A stretch of DNA of 64,000 bases from Symbiodinium natans (GCA_905221605.1 CAJNDS010000205.1:62001-126000), one strand, 5' to 3'. Shown: positions 32,458 through 41,855, counted from the first letter of the stretch. Numbers and translations are program-made. The notes: generated by a model not told the origin, from the letters alone.

Positions 32458-35400
32458 CTACATGAACATTGCCATGTACCTGGGACTGCTCCCTTCACCC
32501 GACGTGCTATCAGTATTTGGTGCTTGGAGTACAGCTGGAAAACCTGGCCTTGGTCCTACCACCTTCATGATCGGTTTTCCGCCAACTCCTGAGCCATGCT
32601 GAGACGATCCAAAAACATTGAACATCTTCATGAAGGCCTTTCTAGTGCCAATCTTCTGCACCCTTTTGATTGGACGTTTCATTGCTCCAACCTTGCATCC
32701 AGATGCGTTCAAACGACACAACCTCCTATAACCAACTCTATGTCCCTTCTTCCAAAGAGCCATAAGAATTTTAGAGGCAGTAACATTCTCCACCTCTACC
32801 TTTTCCAATGGTCCCTCACTTCCCGGAACAAACCCATCCATATCTGAAGACCTTTCCATCTTTTTTGACACCACTTCGTCGAGGTAGTCTTCCGAGATCC
32901 AAGGTAAGTTCCCCTTAGAGGAAGGATTGTCATCATTGTTTGGTCCTTCACCAGGATACCCTTTTGTGCTGTCAAAGATCTTACCAGTAGTGCGGTCCTG
33001 CATAGAGAAATTCGAAGCCACGCGGGAGTACACTGACCACAAGAAAATCCTTGTGTCCGCCAGTCTTGATGACCCACTGGATGTCTCCTCTTCCGGAGAA
33101 ACTTCTGGCGCTTTGCCATCCCCTCCAGTGTCACCACTTATCTCACCTCCAGCATCTTCAATGGGAATAAGGGATTCATTGTTCCCTTGATCAAGCACCG
33201 CACCCTCTGGTCCAAAAACTTCCAGCACCGCTGTCGAAGGATCCACCTCTTCATCAGCATCGTCGTCCATCCTTCTCCAGAGAGCCTCCAATTGGTCCGC
33301 ACAAGTCGCCGCTTGAAGGAACTCCATCAACCGAGCCCTCCCGCGCTGCCAGAGAAATTCCGAAACCATCACCGACCCTTGGGCTCCCAGATTCAGGAAT
33401 GGGTGAACCATTTTGAATACCCTCGCCATAAGTTCAATATGAACTTCCATGCCTGGACTGCGGCTCCAATCGTAGGCAATTGCCTCCATAGCAGTTCCAA
33501 ACTTGTCAGTATTCTTGAATTCCCCTTCCAGACCAGGAGACAACAAGGCACCCATCACCGAAAGAGGGTAATTCCCCACCGCCGGCAAGCACGGGTTGTC
33601 ATGGAACGAATGATGCAGGTCAGTATAATGTCCTTGATCTCTCCTTTGAAAAAGGAGTGCTCCAGTCCCTAGCTGGGCATTCATTTCATCCACTTGAACC
33701 ATTTCAGCACATATCCTCTGTGCCATGTACGCCATTGCTGGCCAGACAGTACGATCGGTCAGACCGCGACGCATAACCCAATCAGTTGTTGGCGACTGAA
33801 TCAGCGTCCTTGGATCATACACCAGAACAACCATCGCACCGTCACCCATTGACTGATCAGCATCGTCCTCCAGTGCCAGGTTCTCATCCTGTTCGCTTGC
33901 ACCCTCGGATGACATGCTAATAACCAAATTTCGATCCATCTTATTGGACCCTTTTTGGCAATCTCTTTGCCCCATTGGCAACTTGCCAACTGCAACCTTC
34001 CAATAAACTCGAGTCAGAAGGCCTTTCACCAGCAATTGCTGAAGGTCACTCCTCACCGGACCACCATCCAACATCTTCGCATCATTACCACGGAGATCAT
34101 TGCTCCCGCCTTCTCCTTCTTTTTGGTCGGTCTCCTCGCCAGAAATCTGTACTGCTCCTTCCGGCGCCGTCTCCTGTCCAGCCACTTCATGCCCAGGAAG
34201 AACTTGAGCGCTTTCAGAGACATTCACCTGTCCAGCAGCACCTTGCCCAGGTAAAACCTCATCCGTGGAGCCCACCGCCAGCGAACCAACCATAACTGAA
34301 CCATCCCTTGTTCTTTTTTGAGACCGTTCAGCTCGACGAGAAGGTTGTGGTAGTGAAAAAACTTGTGAAGTCACTTCTTGGCGGGTCTCCCCCCGCGACG
34401 CTTTGTCGCGCCCTTCGCCAAGGTGAACCGATTTTTTCGGCCCATCATTGGAGCCTGAAGAACCACTTTGTGGAACATTGCCACGACTCGCAGTTCTCCA
34501 CGAATCCCTTTCTTGCAAAAAGAGTTCCTTCAGGCGTTGTACCGCATTGGTCTCCTCCTCGCTTGAATCGCTTGAGGAAGCGGCATACGAGACCAAAGCC
34601 TCCGCCTGGTCATCATCATCCCCCACATCTGCCCACGCTCTGCTGAATGGATACGACAAACCACCACGAGGTTTCACCGGCTCCAGTGGCTTCGGTTTTT
34701 CCACCACTTCCGCCAGTTGCACTCGTCGTTGTGACCGAGATCGTGGCACCTGTCGCACCTGTTTTTTGTCCAGCAAGGGCCTTCCCCTTCTTACAGGGTT
34801 TGATCTTGACCGATACTTTTTCGTTGGTGGATTCACCGGCGGCATTCCAACTCCCACCAACCGCAGCTTCTGTACGCACAACGGAGACCTCTGCGCAAGC
34901 GTCCAACCATCACGGTACCTGACCTTATCAAAAAGCTCCCGATAGGAACCTCTCGGCATAGTTTTTGCACCGGAGTCTTCAGCTTCACGCACCTGAGTGA
35001 GGGTTCGCACCGCCGCTCTTCCAGTCCCTCTGTTCCCAGAAGATTGTTGTACCCGTACAGATGCATCAGAAGGAACTGCCTTTTCCGGTCCTCCCGGTCG
35101 ATATCGGACCTCACCCACCAATTGCAGAATTTTGCATGCGGTCACTTTGTTGATCCCTTTGTCAACCAAATCTTCCACAAAGATGAACTCTTGCAAGTCC
35201 GACACATTGGTCACACCAAGCGTAATCATCACCTCACTCACATGAGGGGTATACACCCACAGGTGTGCATTGCGAGCCATCCAATTTTCAATCGGCTCCT
35301 CCGGATTGTGAAGCTGAGTACTAGTGGATGCAGCCACCGAATTCTTTTGCTCATCAGCTTCTACTTCATCCAGAATATTTTCACCATCTTTTTGTGACAC

Positions 35401-36000
35401 ATTGGTCATTTGCAGCGCTTTTGGTGCCGAGGATGAGGAAGATTCAGCTCCCCCACTCGCAGGTGGCTGAAAAGTGCTTCTATCCGTAAGCTCCCATCCT
35501 CTCTCTTTTTCAAACCGGACCTGATTGGCCACCTGTACCAAGTGTTTCAGGAGCGATAGCCGCTCCTCTGACATCTCGTCATGGGAGTACTTGCAGAAAT
35601 TTAACCCTTTCCGGCAACGTCCTCGGAGGTAATAATCGAAACAGCAATTGTGGAACCCTGCGTCCCTTAGTGACTTCCTGGAAGCATTGTCCCAAGATTT
35701 GCCGGGCTCCCAAGTCCCTTCCAATGCTACATCATCGTTGTGAAGGTACCTGCATGCAGTCCCATATTTACAACCACCTTGATTGTAATACAGACACAGC
35801 CGACCTTTTGGCTCACCTGACGTAGGCTCACCCTTTGATGCACCTTTGCCAAAATTGTACTTGGCCCGGAAGGCTAAATCCTCCCGCTCCTGCTGTGCCT
35901 CATCCACTGTACCTTCCTCTGTGGGAGGGTCACCGATGTTCCCGTCCTCATCATCAGCTTCTTGGCTATTCTTTGGATCAGTTGACCCCCTTCTGGCCAA
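32458..36000 (-). CDS. Retroelement ORF C, 1180-codon protein with two CCCH fingers
   Basis: The longest open frame of the window. CCCH finger 1 uses Cys69, Cys77, Cys83 and His87 (RLCLYYNQGGCKYGTACRYL); finger 2 uses Cys120, Cys129, Cys136 and His140. A basic Arg/Lys stretch lies near residue 400 and a Ser/Glu-rich linker follows. The helical segment around WVMRRGLTDRTVWPAMAYMA to LPAVGNYPLSVMGALLSPGL could be a capsid-like domain. No D-[ST]-G protease, HHCC/DDE integrase or YxDD motif is present. The frame opens with TTG at 36000, and coding enters from ORF B through a frame change at a run of five G (plus-strand C, 35986-35990). It ends at a stop just before ORF D. Confidence 0.65.
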   Translation of the reverse strand: MARRGSTDPKNSQEADDEDGNIGDPPTEEGTVDEAQQEREDLAFRAKYNFGKGASKGEPTSGEPKGRLCLYYNQGGCKYGTACRYLHNDDVALEGTWEPGKSWDNASRKSLRDAGFHNCCFDYYLRGRCRKGLNFCKYSHDEMSEERLSLLKHLVQVANQVRFEKERGWELTDRSTFQPPASGGAESSSSSAPKALQMTNVSQKDGENILDEVEADEQKNSVAASTSTQLHNPEEPIENWMARNAHLWVYTPHVSEVMITLGVTNVSDLQEFIFVEDLVDKGINKVTACKILQLVGEVRYRPGGPEKAVPSDASVRVQQSSGNRGTGRAAVRTLTQVREAEDSGAKTMPRGSYRELFDKVRYRDGWTLAQRSPLCVQKLRLVGVGMPPVNPPTKKYRSRSNPVRRGRPLLDKKQVRQVPRSRSQRRVQLAEVVEKPKPLEPVKPRGGLSYPFSRAWADVGDDDDQAEALVSYAASSSDSSEEETNAVQRLKELFLQERDSWRTASRGNVPQSGSSGSNDGPKKSVHLGEGRDKASRGETRQEVTSQVFSLPQPSRRAERSQKRTRDGSVMVGSLAVGSTDEVLPGQGAAGQVNVSESAQVLPGHEVAGQETAPEGAVQISGEETDQKEGEGGSNDLRGNDAKMLDGGPVRSDLQQLLVKGLLTRVYWKVAVGKLPMGQRDCQKGSNKMDRNLVISMSSEGASEQDENLALEDDADQSMGDGAMVVLVYDPRTLIQSPTTDWVMRRGLTDRTVWPAMAYMAQRICAEMVQVDEMNAQLGTGALLFQRRDQGHYTDLHHSFHDNPCLPAVGNYPLSVMGALLSPGLEGEFKNTDKFGTAMEAIAYDWSRSPGMEVHIELMARVFKMVHPFLNLGAQGSVMVSEFLWQRGRARLMEFLQAATCADQLEALWRRMDDDADEEVDPSTAVLEVFGPEGAVLDQGNNESLIPIEDAGGEISGDTGGDGKAPEVSPEEETSSGSSRLADTRIFLWSVYSRVASNFSMQDRTTGKIFDSTKGYPGEGPNNDDNPSSKGNLPWISEDYLDEVVSKKMERSSDMDGFVPGSEGPLEKVEVENVTASKILMALWKKGHRVGYRRLCRLNASGCKVGAMKRPIKRVQKIGTRKAFMKMFNVFGSSQHGSGVGGKPIMKVVGPRPGFPAVLQAPNTDSTSGEGSSPRYMAMFM

Positions 36001-37544
36001 CCTTCACCGTACCGACGATGCTCATAGGGACACCCATCGCCATTGCGACACCTTCCCTTATTGAAGAACCTGCACAGCTTGCTGTAACCAGGTGACAACA
36101 CCGTCTTTGGTGTCATGTAAGCCTTTTTGTACTGGTCAGGATCCATGTAGGCTTCCATTGGCTTGTTCTCCCTTTTGCTCATGGATTGCACTGCACCATC
36201 AAGCTCCTGCAAAAATAGCTTGGTGTCCAACCAAAGCGCGTTCCAAACCTCATCTTCCCCTTGATTCAGCACCGTTGCCACCGCTTCACCCACAACTGGT
36301 CGAGAAAATCTCCTTTTTCTGCATGCCAGTTCGAAAAGCGCGTTGTGGTACTGTTTTCGGGAAAAAGTGGTTAACTTCCCCAAGCCTGTGCTTTCTGTAC
36401 CATCAGGCTTCCAACCATCATTTTGCAAGATGCCATACGCGCGCCGAGCTTCCGCATTGAGGAATGCCTGATCCGCAACACACTCCTGTAAATCTTCCAT
36501 CGGCCGACCTAACAGCATCCCAGTAATTTTGCCAACATAGGCTTCCTCTTCATTTCCATTCTCCAGAAGAGCTTTGTAGATCTTTTCTCCATGAAGTTGC
36601 CTTTCTTCTCGTTCTTCAGAAGACAACTCCTGTACCACAAGCTCTTCATCGGATTGCTCTTCCTCCTGTTTCCAGTCCCATTGACCGTTGGAATCTTGGT
36701 ACCATTGACCAGCATACCATGAATCCGTCCACCCCGTACTCCAGCCGCTGGGTTTCCATTTCCGCAGCGTCGAAGAAGAGTCCTCCACGTCCTCTTCCAA
36801 AACCAGAAAGGTGTCCAAGATTATGGTACCATCATCTTCCACTCGTTTCACTGTTCCATTGACAGTATCACCAAATTTGAACTGATATGCATTGTTCCCT
36901 TCTGCAGGAACCAATACATTCATATCACCATGGTCCAAAAAGGCTCCATACCCATTGATGCAGCGCACTAGACCCATGATCTCATCTCCCTCTTGATAGC
37001 AATGTGTCCCAGGTGATTCCAAGGCTCCCGCTCGGGGCACTTTCTTTGCATGCTCTTCAGAAACCACCTCTGTATCATCGGCTCCTGGCTCATCCTTTGT
37101 CTTCACCTTTGGGTCACACTGCTCGTCCTGCTCCACGAGTCCCACAAGCTCATCTTTTTTGTGCTCCTGGATTTCAGGACCTCCCTTTTTCTCCGCCAAA
37201 GGCTTTGCCTCATCTGCTGTAATTCGCTCGGTGTCGACTTCCGGCGAACTTCCAGACGGCAACACTTCTCCCTTCATGGGAGTGGACCCATCATTGGAGT
37301 CCTTTGTCACACCTTCTGCAGCAGGCAAATCTTCCTCCACTGCAGGGCAATTGAGTCGATCATCCACGGCAGGCACGCTTTCTTCCACCGCAGGCTCCTG
37401 TTTCTTCCCGATCCAGGTGTTGAGCTCCAGCGATGTTGGCTTGGTTCCCAGGAATCCCTTCCTCATCAGGAGAACCCGAGGTCGGGGCGTCACCACCAGC
37501 CCTAGGACCGCTATCCCTGATAGTAGAGGAAAAATCTTTTTCAC
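35874..37544 (-). CDS. Retroelement ORF B, S1-like and CCCH protein
   Basis: 556 codons. Acidic repeats (PAVEESVPAVDD, PAVEEDLPAAEG) fill the first 80 residues. Near residues 165-235 an S1/OB-like domain reads GDEIMGLVRCINGYGAFLDH and FKFGDTVNGTVKRVEDDGTI, the pattern of an RNA-binding barrel. Near the C-terminus is one CCCH finger (LCRFFNKGRCRNGDGCPYEH). Coding character continues from ORF A at its 5' end and into ORF C at its 3' end, so the three may be one polyprotein broken or shifted twice. Confidence 0.62.
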   Translation of the reverse strand: MKKIFPLLSGIAVLGLVVTPRPRVLLMRKGFLGTKPTSLELNTWIGKKQEPAVEESVPAVDDRLNCPAVEEDLPAAEGVTKDSNDGSTPMKGEVLPSGSSPEVDTERITADEAKPLAEKKGGPEIQEHKKDELVGLVEQDEQCDPKVKTKDEPGADDTEVVSEEHAKKVPRAGALESPGTHCYQEGDEIMGLVRCINGYGAFLDHGDMNVLVPAEGNNAYQFKFGDTVNGTVKRVEDDGTIILDTFLVLEEDVEDSSSTLRKWKPSGWSTGWTDSWYAGQWYQDSNGQWDWKQEEEQSDEELVVQELSSEEREERQLHGEKIYKALLENGNEEEAYVGKITGMLLGRPMEDLQECVADQAFLNAEARRAYGILQNDGWKPDGTESTGLGKLTTFSRKQYHNALFELACRKRRFSRPVVGEAVATVLNQGEDEVWNALWLDTKLFLQELDGAVQSMSKRENKPMEAYMDPDQYKKAYMTPKTVLSPGYSKLCRFFNKGRCRNGDGCPYEHRRYGEGWPEGGQLIQRIAKKLMMRTGTSVTLPQRKVQWMRHSRSGRI

Positions 37545-38469
37545 CTAAACTATTTACACTACCCTGGAATGCCCTCGTAGACTCAGTCTTCGGAGTAGAG
37601 GATGAAGAATCCAGTGCCGCCTCCATTTCCAGCTCATTGCCCGAAGGAGACCCAACCACCTCGTCACTCTTCATCTTTTCACCTACCACCGGCAATGTCC
37701 ACTTGCTTTCCTGCGTATCCAGGCAGTAATAATATTGTCTCCCATCTTCATGGAGGTGCCTTTCCCACGTTGTCCCATCGCACGCTTTGATCAGATGCTC
37801 GTCTTTCCGAAAACCATCCCTTTCAGAGACCTGTCGCATCTCGTCCTCTTCTTCGGACAACTGTCGCAACCTCTCAGCCTCCATCTGTAGGATCTCCTCC
37901 TCCCCCATGGCGTATTCAGCAGCAGGTGCAGCTTCAAAGCCGTCCGCGCCCTTCTGTTTGTGACCACTTCCACCACCTTGGGAACTCGAAGATGGACCCT
38001 TTTTGATCTTGTTCAACGGCCTCCTGGTCGCTTGTAGCACTTCTCCAATCAGATCGGTCTGAGACTCTTGGTCTACCATTCGACCCGAAGTCGAAGACGA
38101 CGGCTGGTACCCGTGTTTGTGTAACACTCGTAAAACAGTCACCTCCATTTCACGATCTATGCCACCAGTCGCATCCCAGTTCCTTTTTTCACCAGGCTTT
38201 GGCGGTACAGAAACAGCACGTCCTTCAGCTTCAGCATTGCTAACCATATCCCTATTGGGATTCATACCCGAATTGGGGCTTTCTGCAACCAAGGCCTCTT
38301 CCAGATGTACTTCAGCGTCGGGAATCACCTCTTCCAACACCGATCTTTCACCCAGAGACTCAGCTGCACCATTTCCAGCTCCACCATCTTGTCCACCATC
38401 CGAGGACAAGTTGGAGCCATCGCTTCGGAGAAGGCATTGCTTCTTGATCCCAAAACCTTGAAAGAACAC
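37360..38469 (-). CDS. Retroelement ORF A, WW-domain protein
   Basis: 369 codons starting about 34 bp inside the 5' LTR. The N-terminal half is acidic and low in structure. A WW domain lies near residues 233-262, from TTWERHLHEDGRQYYYCLD to ESKWTLP, with both tryptophans, the Tyr-Tyr-Tyr core and the final proline. WW domains bind proline-rich peptides, and many act in RNA processing. A glutamate-rich helix (ILQMEAERLRQLSEEEDE) precedes it. The last about 60 codons overlap ORF B in another frame, so the true product probably shifts frame there. I know of no gag protein with this layout. Confidence 0.65.
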   Translation of the reverse strand: MFFQGFGIKKQCLLRSDGSNLSSDGGQDGGAGNGAAESLGERSVLEEVIPDAEVHLEEALVAESPNSGMNPNRDMVSNAEAEGRAVSVPPKPGEKRNWDATGGIDREMEVTVLRVLHKHGYQPSSSTSGRMVDQESQTDLIGEVLQATRRPLNKIKKGPSSSSQGGGSGHKQKGADGFEAAPAAEYAMGEEEILQMEAERLRQLSEEEDEMRQVSERDGFRKDEHLIKACDGTTWERHLHEDGRQYYYCLDTQESKWTLPVVGEKMKSDEVVGSPSGNELEMEAALDSSSSTPKTESTRAFQGSVNSLGEKDFSSTIRDSGPRAGGDAPTSGSPDEEGIPGNQANIAGAQHLDREETGACGGRKRACRG

Positions 38470-38484
38470 TTAACCGCAGGGAAC

Positions 38485-38503
38485 CTAAGTTGGGCTCATA
38501 ACC
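38485..38503 (-). promoter_or_regulatory. Primer-binding site, half-tRNA-Met type
   Basis: Directly inside the 5' LTR the minus strand reads GGTTATGAGCCCAACTTAG. Its complement, CTAAGTTGGGCTCATAACC, has the form of a tRNA-Met anticodon arm, with the CAT anticodon flanked by complementary stem halves (GGGCTCATAACCC type). Drosophila copia primes in this way, from the anticodon region of a cleaved tRNA-Met. The exact tRNA was not found in this window. Confidence 0.6.
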
Positions 38504-38790
38504 TACGGGGGGACAACCAAGGAAGGAAATCAACTCCCCTAATCGCCCTGAACTTATATTTCCCAGATCGAACCAAGAAACAACCAAGAACACGGATAAG
38601 AGCAACCCAGGGGGAAAGGAAAGGGGGAAGGAATCCACACCCTTACCAAACCCTAAGAACCCAGGCACTTCTTTTTGAACTTGTGGCTTTCTGTTCAAGC
38701 CCATCTTGAGCCAAATACGATTACCGGGTTCATTAACCCTTCCAACTTCCAACACTAACTCCTTTCTACAATACCAATTGCAGCTCCGCA
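38504..38790 (-). repeat. Right LTR (5' LTR of the minus-strand element)
   Basis: 287 bp, paired with 30507-30785. The diverged middle is 38607-38704. It should hold the promoter of the element, but no box can be picked out with confidence. Confidence 0.9.
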
Positions 38791-38852
38791 CCCTAAACCC
38801 TAAACCCTAAACCCTGAACCCTGAACCCTGAACCCTGAACCCTAAACCTGAA
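38791..38852. repeat. CCCTAAA/CCCTGAA tract abutting the retroelement
   Basis: About eight heptamers that begin at the first base after the right LTR, in the orientation opposite to the tract at the left end. Confidence 0.92.
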
Positions 38853-39126
38853 AGGGTTTCCCGAATCAGTTCTCAGGCATGATCCACATCGAGGAGTGCC
38901 GCAAGCAGATGGCCAGGGCCGTGGAGAAAGTACTCAAAGGGGCCGGAACAATCACCAATCGCATCCCCCCCAGGGCGTCCTTATATTCATACTCTAAGGA
39001 CCCCCCAAAACTCCATTAAGGCCCCCTATATTCGTTCACGTGGGGACCGGGGCCGGTTGTCTGCGTCTTGGGAGCCCGGGGGAAGGCAAAGGTTTATGTG
39101 TGCCACAAAATGGGGGTTTACGATGT

Positions 39127-39162
39127 TCGGGGTTTAGGGTTTAGGGCTTAGGGTTTAGGGTC
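39127..39162. repeat. Interstitial telomere repeat (TTTAGGG)
   Basis: Four heptamers, one changed to CTTAGGG. Confidence 0.85.
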
Positions 39163-39169
39163 ATAAGGG

Positions 39170-40550
39170 GATCCTACTATTTGGGTTTTTTTTTCGTAAA
39201 CCCCCAAACGTGCCGAGACTGATGGATTGGGTCGAGCTGGTCGATTGCAACATTGGCTACGGTTTCTCTCGGCACCCTGTGCGCTCTAGACCCTGGTTTA
39301 GGAGCCTGTGAGCATATTGCTTTCACCTGGCTTTTTGTAGAGCCATTAACAACTCAACGAGCCCATGGCCCTGGCCCCGAAGGCTCATGGTTTTCAGCTT
39401 CGGGCGCGCTGCGCTCTAGACTGGACCGTGGGAAGACCGCACAGTGTTATCACACCCTGAAACCCTAACCCCCTGAATTCCTATTCTCCCATTCCCCTTT
39501 TCGGGTTCAGGGTGGATTTTAAGATTTTACTATTTCAGCTTTGAGCCCCTAGCCCAGGTCAAGGACCCGGAGCTCTTTCCAGAATTGTCGTCGAAGTCCA
39601 GCAATCAGGAGGTCGCCAAAGCCCTGTACATGTGCCTCCGGCTTGTTACCTTTATTCCGCCCCGAGCCCGAAACCCGAGGGCTGCTTCTTTTGCTCTTCG
39701 GCGCTGGGATTGACCCTGGCGCCAATTCCCAACAACCAAGCTGGTAGGACCCTGAATCCATCTGGCCTTCCTATTCTCGCCTGTAGTTGAAATGGGTTCA
39801 GGGGTCAGTAACACAGGGTTTAGCAGAGGAAACGGGACCCAAAAGGTGTAGCCCATCTAGGCCTGCACTGAGGCGTGGGGCGCCAGGCGTGCCTCGTGTG
39901 TGCGAGGACGTCCATTTCTATTTTGAAGGGGGGTGGGCAGGGTCAGTGGCTTTAAGGCTTTGATGGAGGGTTTCGCTTGAGGGGAGGCCTGGGAATGTCT
40001 AAGGCATCGTGAAAAAAGAGGCAGGGTTGAGGGTTGTGAAACAGAAAAATTTGTTGCGTGCGTAGCCCCCCAAATAGAATCGCAGGTTGCTGCCTCTGGG
40101 GTTGGAGGAGGTTGTCCGCTGACATCCTAGAGCTTACGTGGTTATGGGGTTTCAGGCTTCGCATGTGGTTTCGGCTTGGCCTGAGCTTCAGGTCTTCGGG
40201 CTTAGGGTGGCATGGGCTTGGAGCGGTCCTTCTGTGGGCAGGACGACGAGCTGCCAGGACACTCCGTGCCCCTTCAGGAGGCCTCCTGGCTTGCACGAAG
40301 GTGCTGTAGGGCCATGTGTGCACCTACGGTGTGTTTGCCGTACAATTGCAAGCTAGGTCGATATACAAAAAGCAGTAATGGACGACACGTCGGACCTGCA
40401 AGAGACAGAGGGTTCAACACATAAACAAGACACAACTTTGAATCCCCTAGTTCCTCACTTGTTCATGCTGTATAACTTCCAATTTAATCAGAGCCGCACA
40501 GCCTTGCCCAGCCTCCATACAACCTTGCCCAACCCCGAACCCCGAACCCC
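39170..40550. other. Unassigned stretch
   Basis: No exon that I can support. Open frames are short and without motif. Confidence 0.4.
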
Positions 40551-40784
40551 TCACATGATCCCCTGAAAAAAGTCACGCAACGACAGCCGCGTCCACCGAG
40601 AGGTTCCCACTTTTGAGTCGTGCGATCTGAGAGTGGTGTTTTCATCAAGAGATAACTTGGCAAAACCTGCCACGGCCAATTTGCTGTACTCCTCCCACAG
40701 GCCTCGCCTCGGGTGTAGGCGCAAGTAATAGGACTGGAGGTACCGAGAGGTCGACTCCCACCAGATGTCATCGACAGTCATCAA
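40551..40784 (-). CDS. Possible exon of unknown protein (minus strand)
   Basis: The frame reads VDDIWWESTSRYLQSYYLRL, WEEYSKLAVAGFAKLSLDEN and WTRLSLRDFFQGI. This looks like a folded helical protein, not repeat translation. No family is recognised. It would be one of few minus-strand gene pieces outside mobile elements. Confidence 0.35.
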   Translation of the reverse strand: MMTVDDIWWESTSRYLQSYYLRLHPRRGLWEEYSKLAVAGFAKLSLDENTTLRSHDSKVGTSRWTRLSLRDFFQGIM

Positions 40785-41082
40785 GCATGAGAAAGGTCGT
40801 CCGTGGAAAGATCTTCACCGCTTTCGGGGAATATTGACGGCATCGCTCGGTTGTGCGGGACCCTTTGCTGTCACGCCCCAAGCCCGAACACCCAACATCA
40901 ATTCGAAACCGCAAGCCCTGAATGTTCAACCACAAGTCCAAGGCCATGCAAAACGAGGCGCAGTCTGAAGTCTCTGGGGTCGAGAGGGCAGTGGAGGCCG
41001 GGTGCTGTTGCAGGATTGAAAGATCGAGGGTTAGGGGTTGCTTGCTGGAATGGGCGTGGGGGGGGGGGGGGGGGGGGATGAC

Positions 41083-41475
41083 GGACAGAAAGGAAAGAAA
41101 GGAACGAAAGGAAAGAAAGGAAAGAAAGGAAAGAAAGGAAAGAAAGGAAAGAAAGGAAAGAAAGGAAAGAAAGGAAAGAAAGGAAAGAAAGGAAAGAAAG
41201 GAAAGAAAGGAAGGAAAGAAAGGAAAGAAAGGAAAGAAAGGAAAGAAAGGAAAGAAAGGAAAGAAAGGAAAGAAAGGAAAGAAAGGAAAGAAAGGAAAGA
41301 AAGGAAAGAAAGGAAAGAAAGGAAAGAAAGGAAAGAAAGGAAAGAAAGAAAGAAAGGAAAGAAAGGAAAGAAAGGAAAGAAAGGAAAGAAAGGAAAGAAA
41401 GGAAAGAAAGGAAAGAAAGGAAAGAAAGGAAAGAAAGGAAAGAAAGGAAAGAAAGGAAAGAAAGGAAGGAACAGA
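41083..41475. repeat. (GGAAAGAAA)n tract
   Basis: About 42 copies of the 9-mer, purine only on the plus strand, preceded by a run of 18 G at 41059-41076. Confidence 0.95.
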
Positions 41476-41855
41476 AAGAAAGGAAAGAAAGCACAGAAAG
41501 AAATGAAAGAACAGAAAGAACAGAAAGAACAGAAAGAACAGAAAGAACAGAAAGAACAGAAAGAACAGAAAGAACAGAAAGAACAGAAAGAACAGAAAGA
41601 ACAGAAAGAACAGAAAGAACAGGAAGAACAGGAAGAACAGGAAGAACAGAAATAACAGAAATAACAGAAAGAACAGAAAGAACAGAAAGAACAGGAAGAA
41701 CAGGAAGAACAGGAAGAACAGGAAGAACAGGAAGAACAGGAAGAACAGAAAGAACAGAAAGAACAGAAAGAACAGAAAGAACAGAAAGAACAGAAAGAAC
41801 AGAAAGAACAGAAAGAACAGAAAGAACAGAAAGAACAGAAAGAACAGAAAGAAGA
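41476..41855. repeat. (CAGAAAGAA)n tract
   Basis: About 40 copies of a related 9-mer, with a CAGGAAGAA subfamily in two places. It follows the previous tract directly. Confidence 0.95.

Larger units (their letters stand above)
30507..38790 (-). mobile_element. LTR retrotransposon without visible pol (8.3 kb, minus strand)
   Basis: Direct repeats at 30507-30785 and 38504-38790 bound about 7.7 kb of mostly open coding sequence on the minus strand. Just inside the 5' LTR is a segment complementary to a tRNA anticodon arm (PBS, 38485-38503). Just before the 3' LTR is a short purine run (PPT, 30786-30795). Four long ORFs follow in order, 38469-37360, 37544-35874, 36000-32458 and 32443-31157, with the first three overlapping in different frames. 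Together they carry a WW domain, an S1-like domain and six CCCH zinc fingers. I find no aspartic protease, integrase, reverse transcriptase or RNase H motif. It therefore looks like a non-autonomous element that depends on another element's enzymes. No target-site duplication is seen; telomere repeats flank both ends. Confidence 0.82.

Noticed and set aside
31157..38469. Host CCCH zinc-finger gene cluster instead of a mobile element
   Set aside because: The ORFs have no introns, unlike all host genes here, and are bracketed by LTRs with a PBS and a PPT.
38485..38503. A tRNA gene at the CTAAGTTGGGCTCATAACC word
   Set aside because: Only the anticodon arm is present, with no acceptor, D or T arms around it; it fits a primer-binding site.
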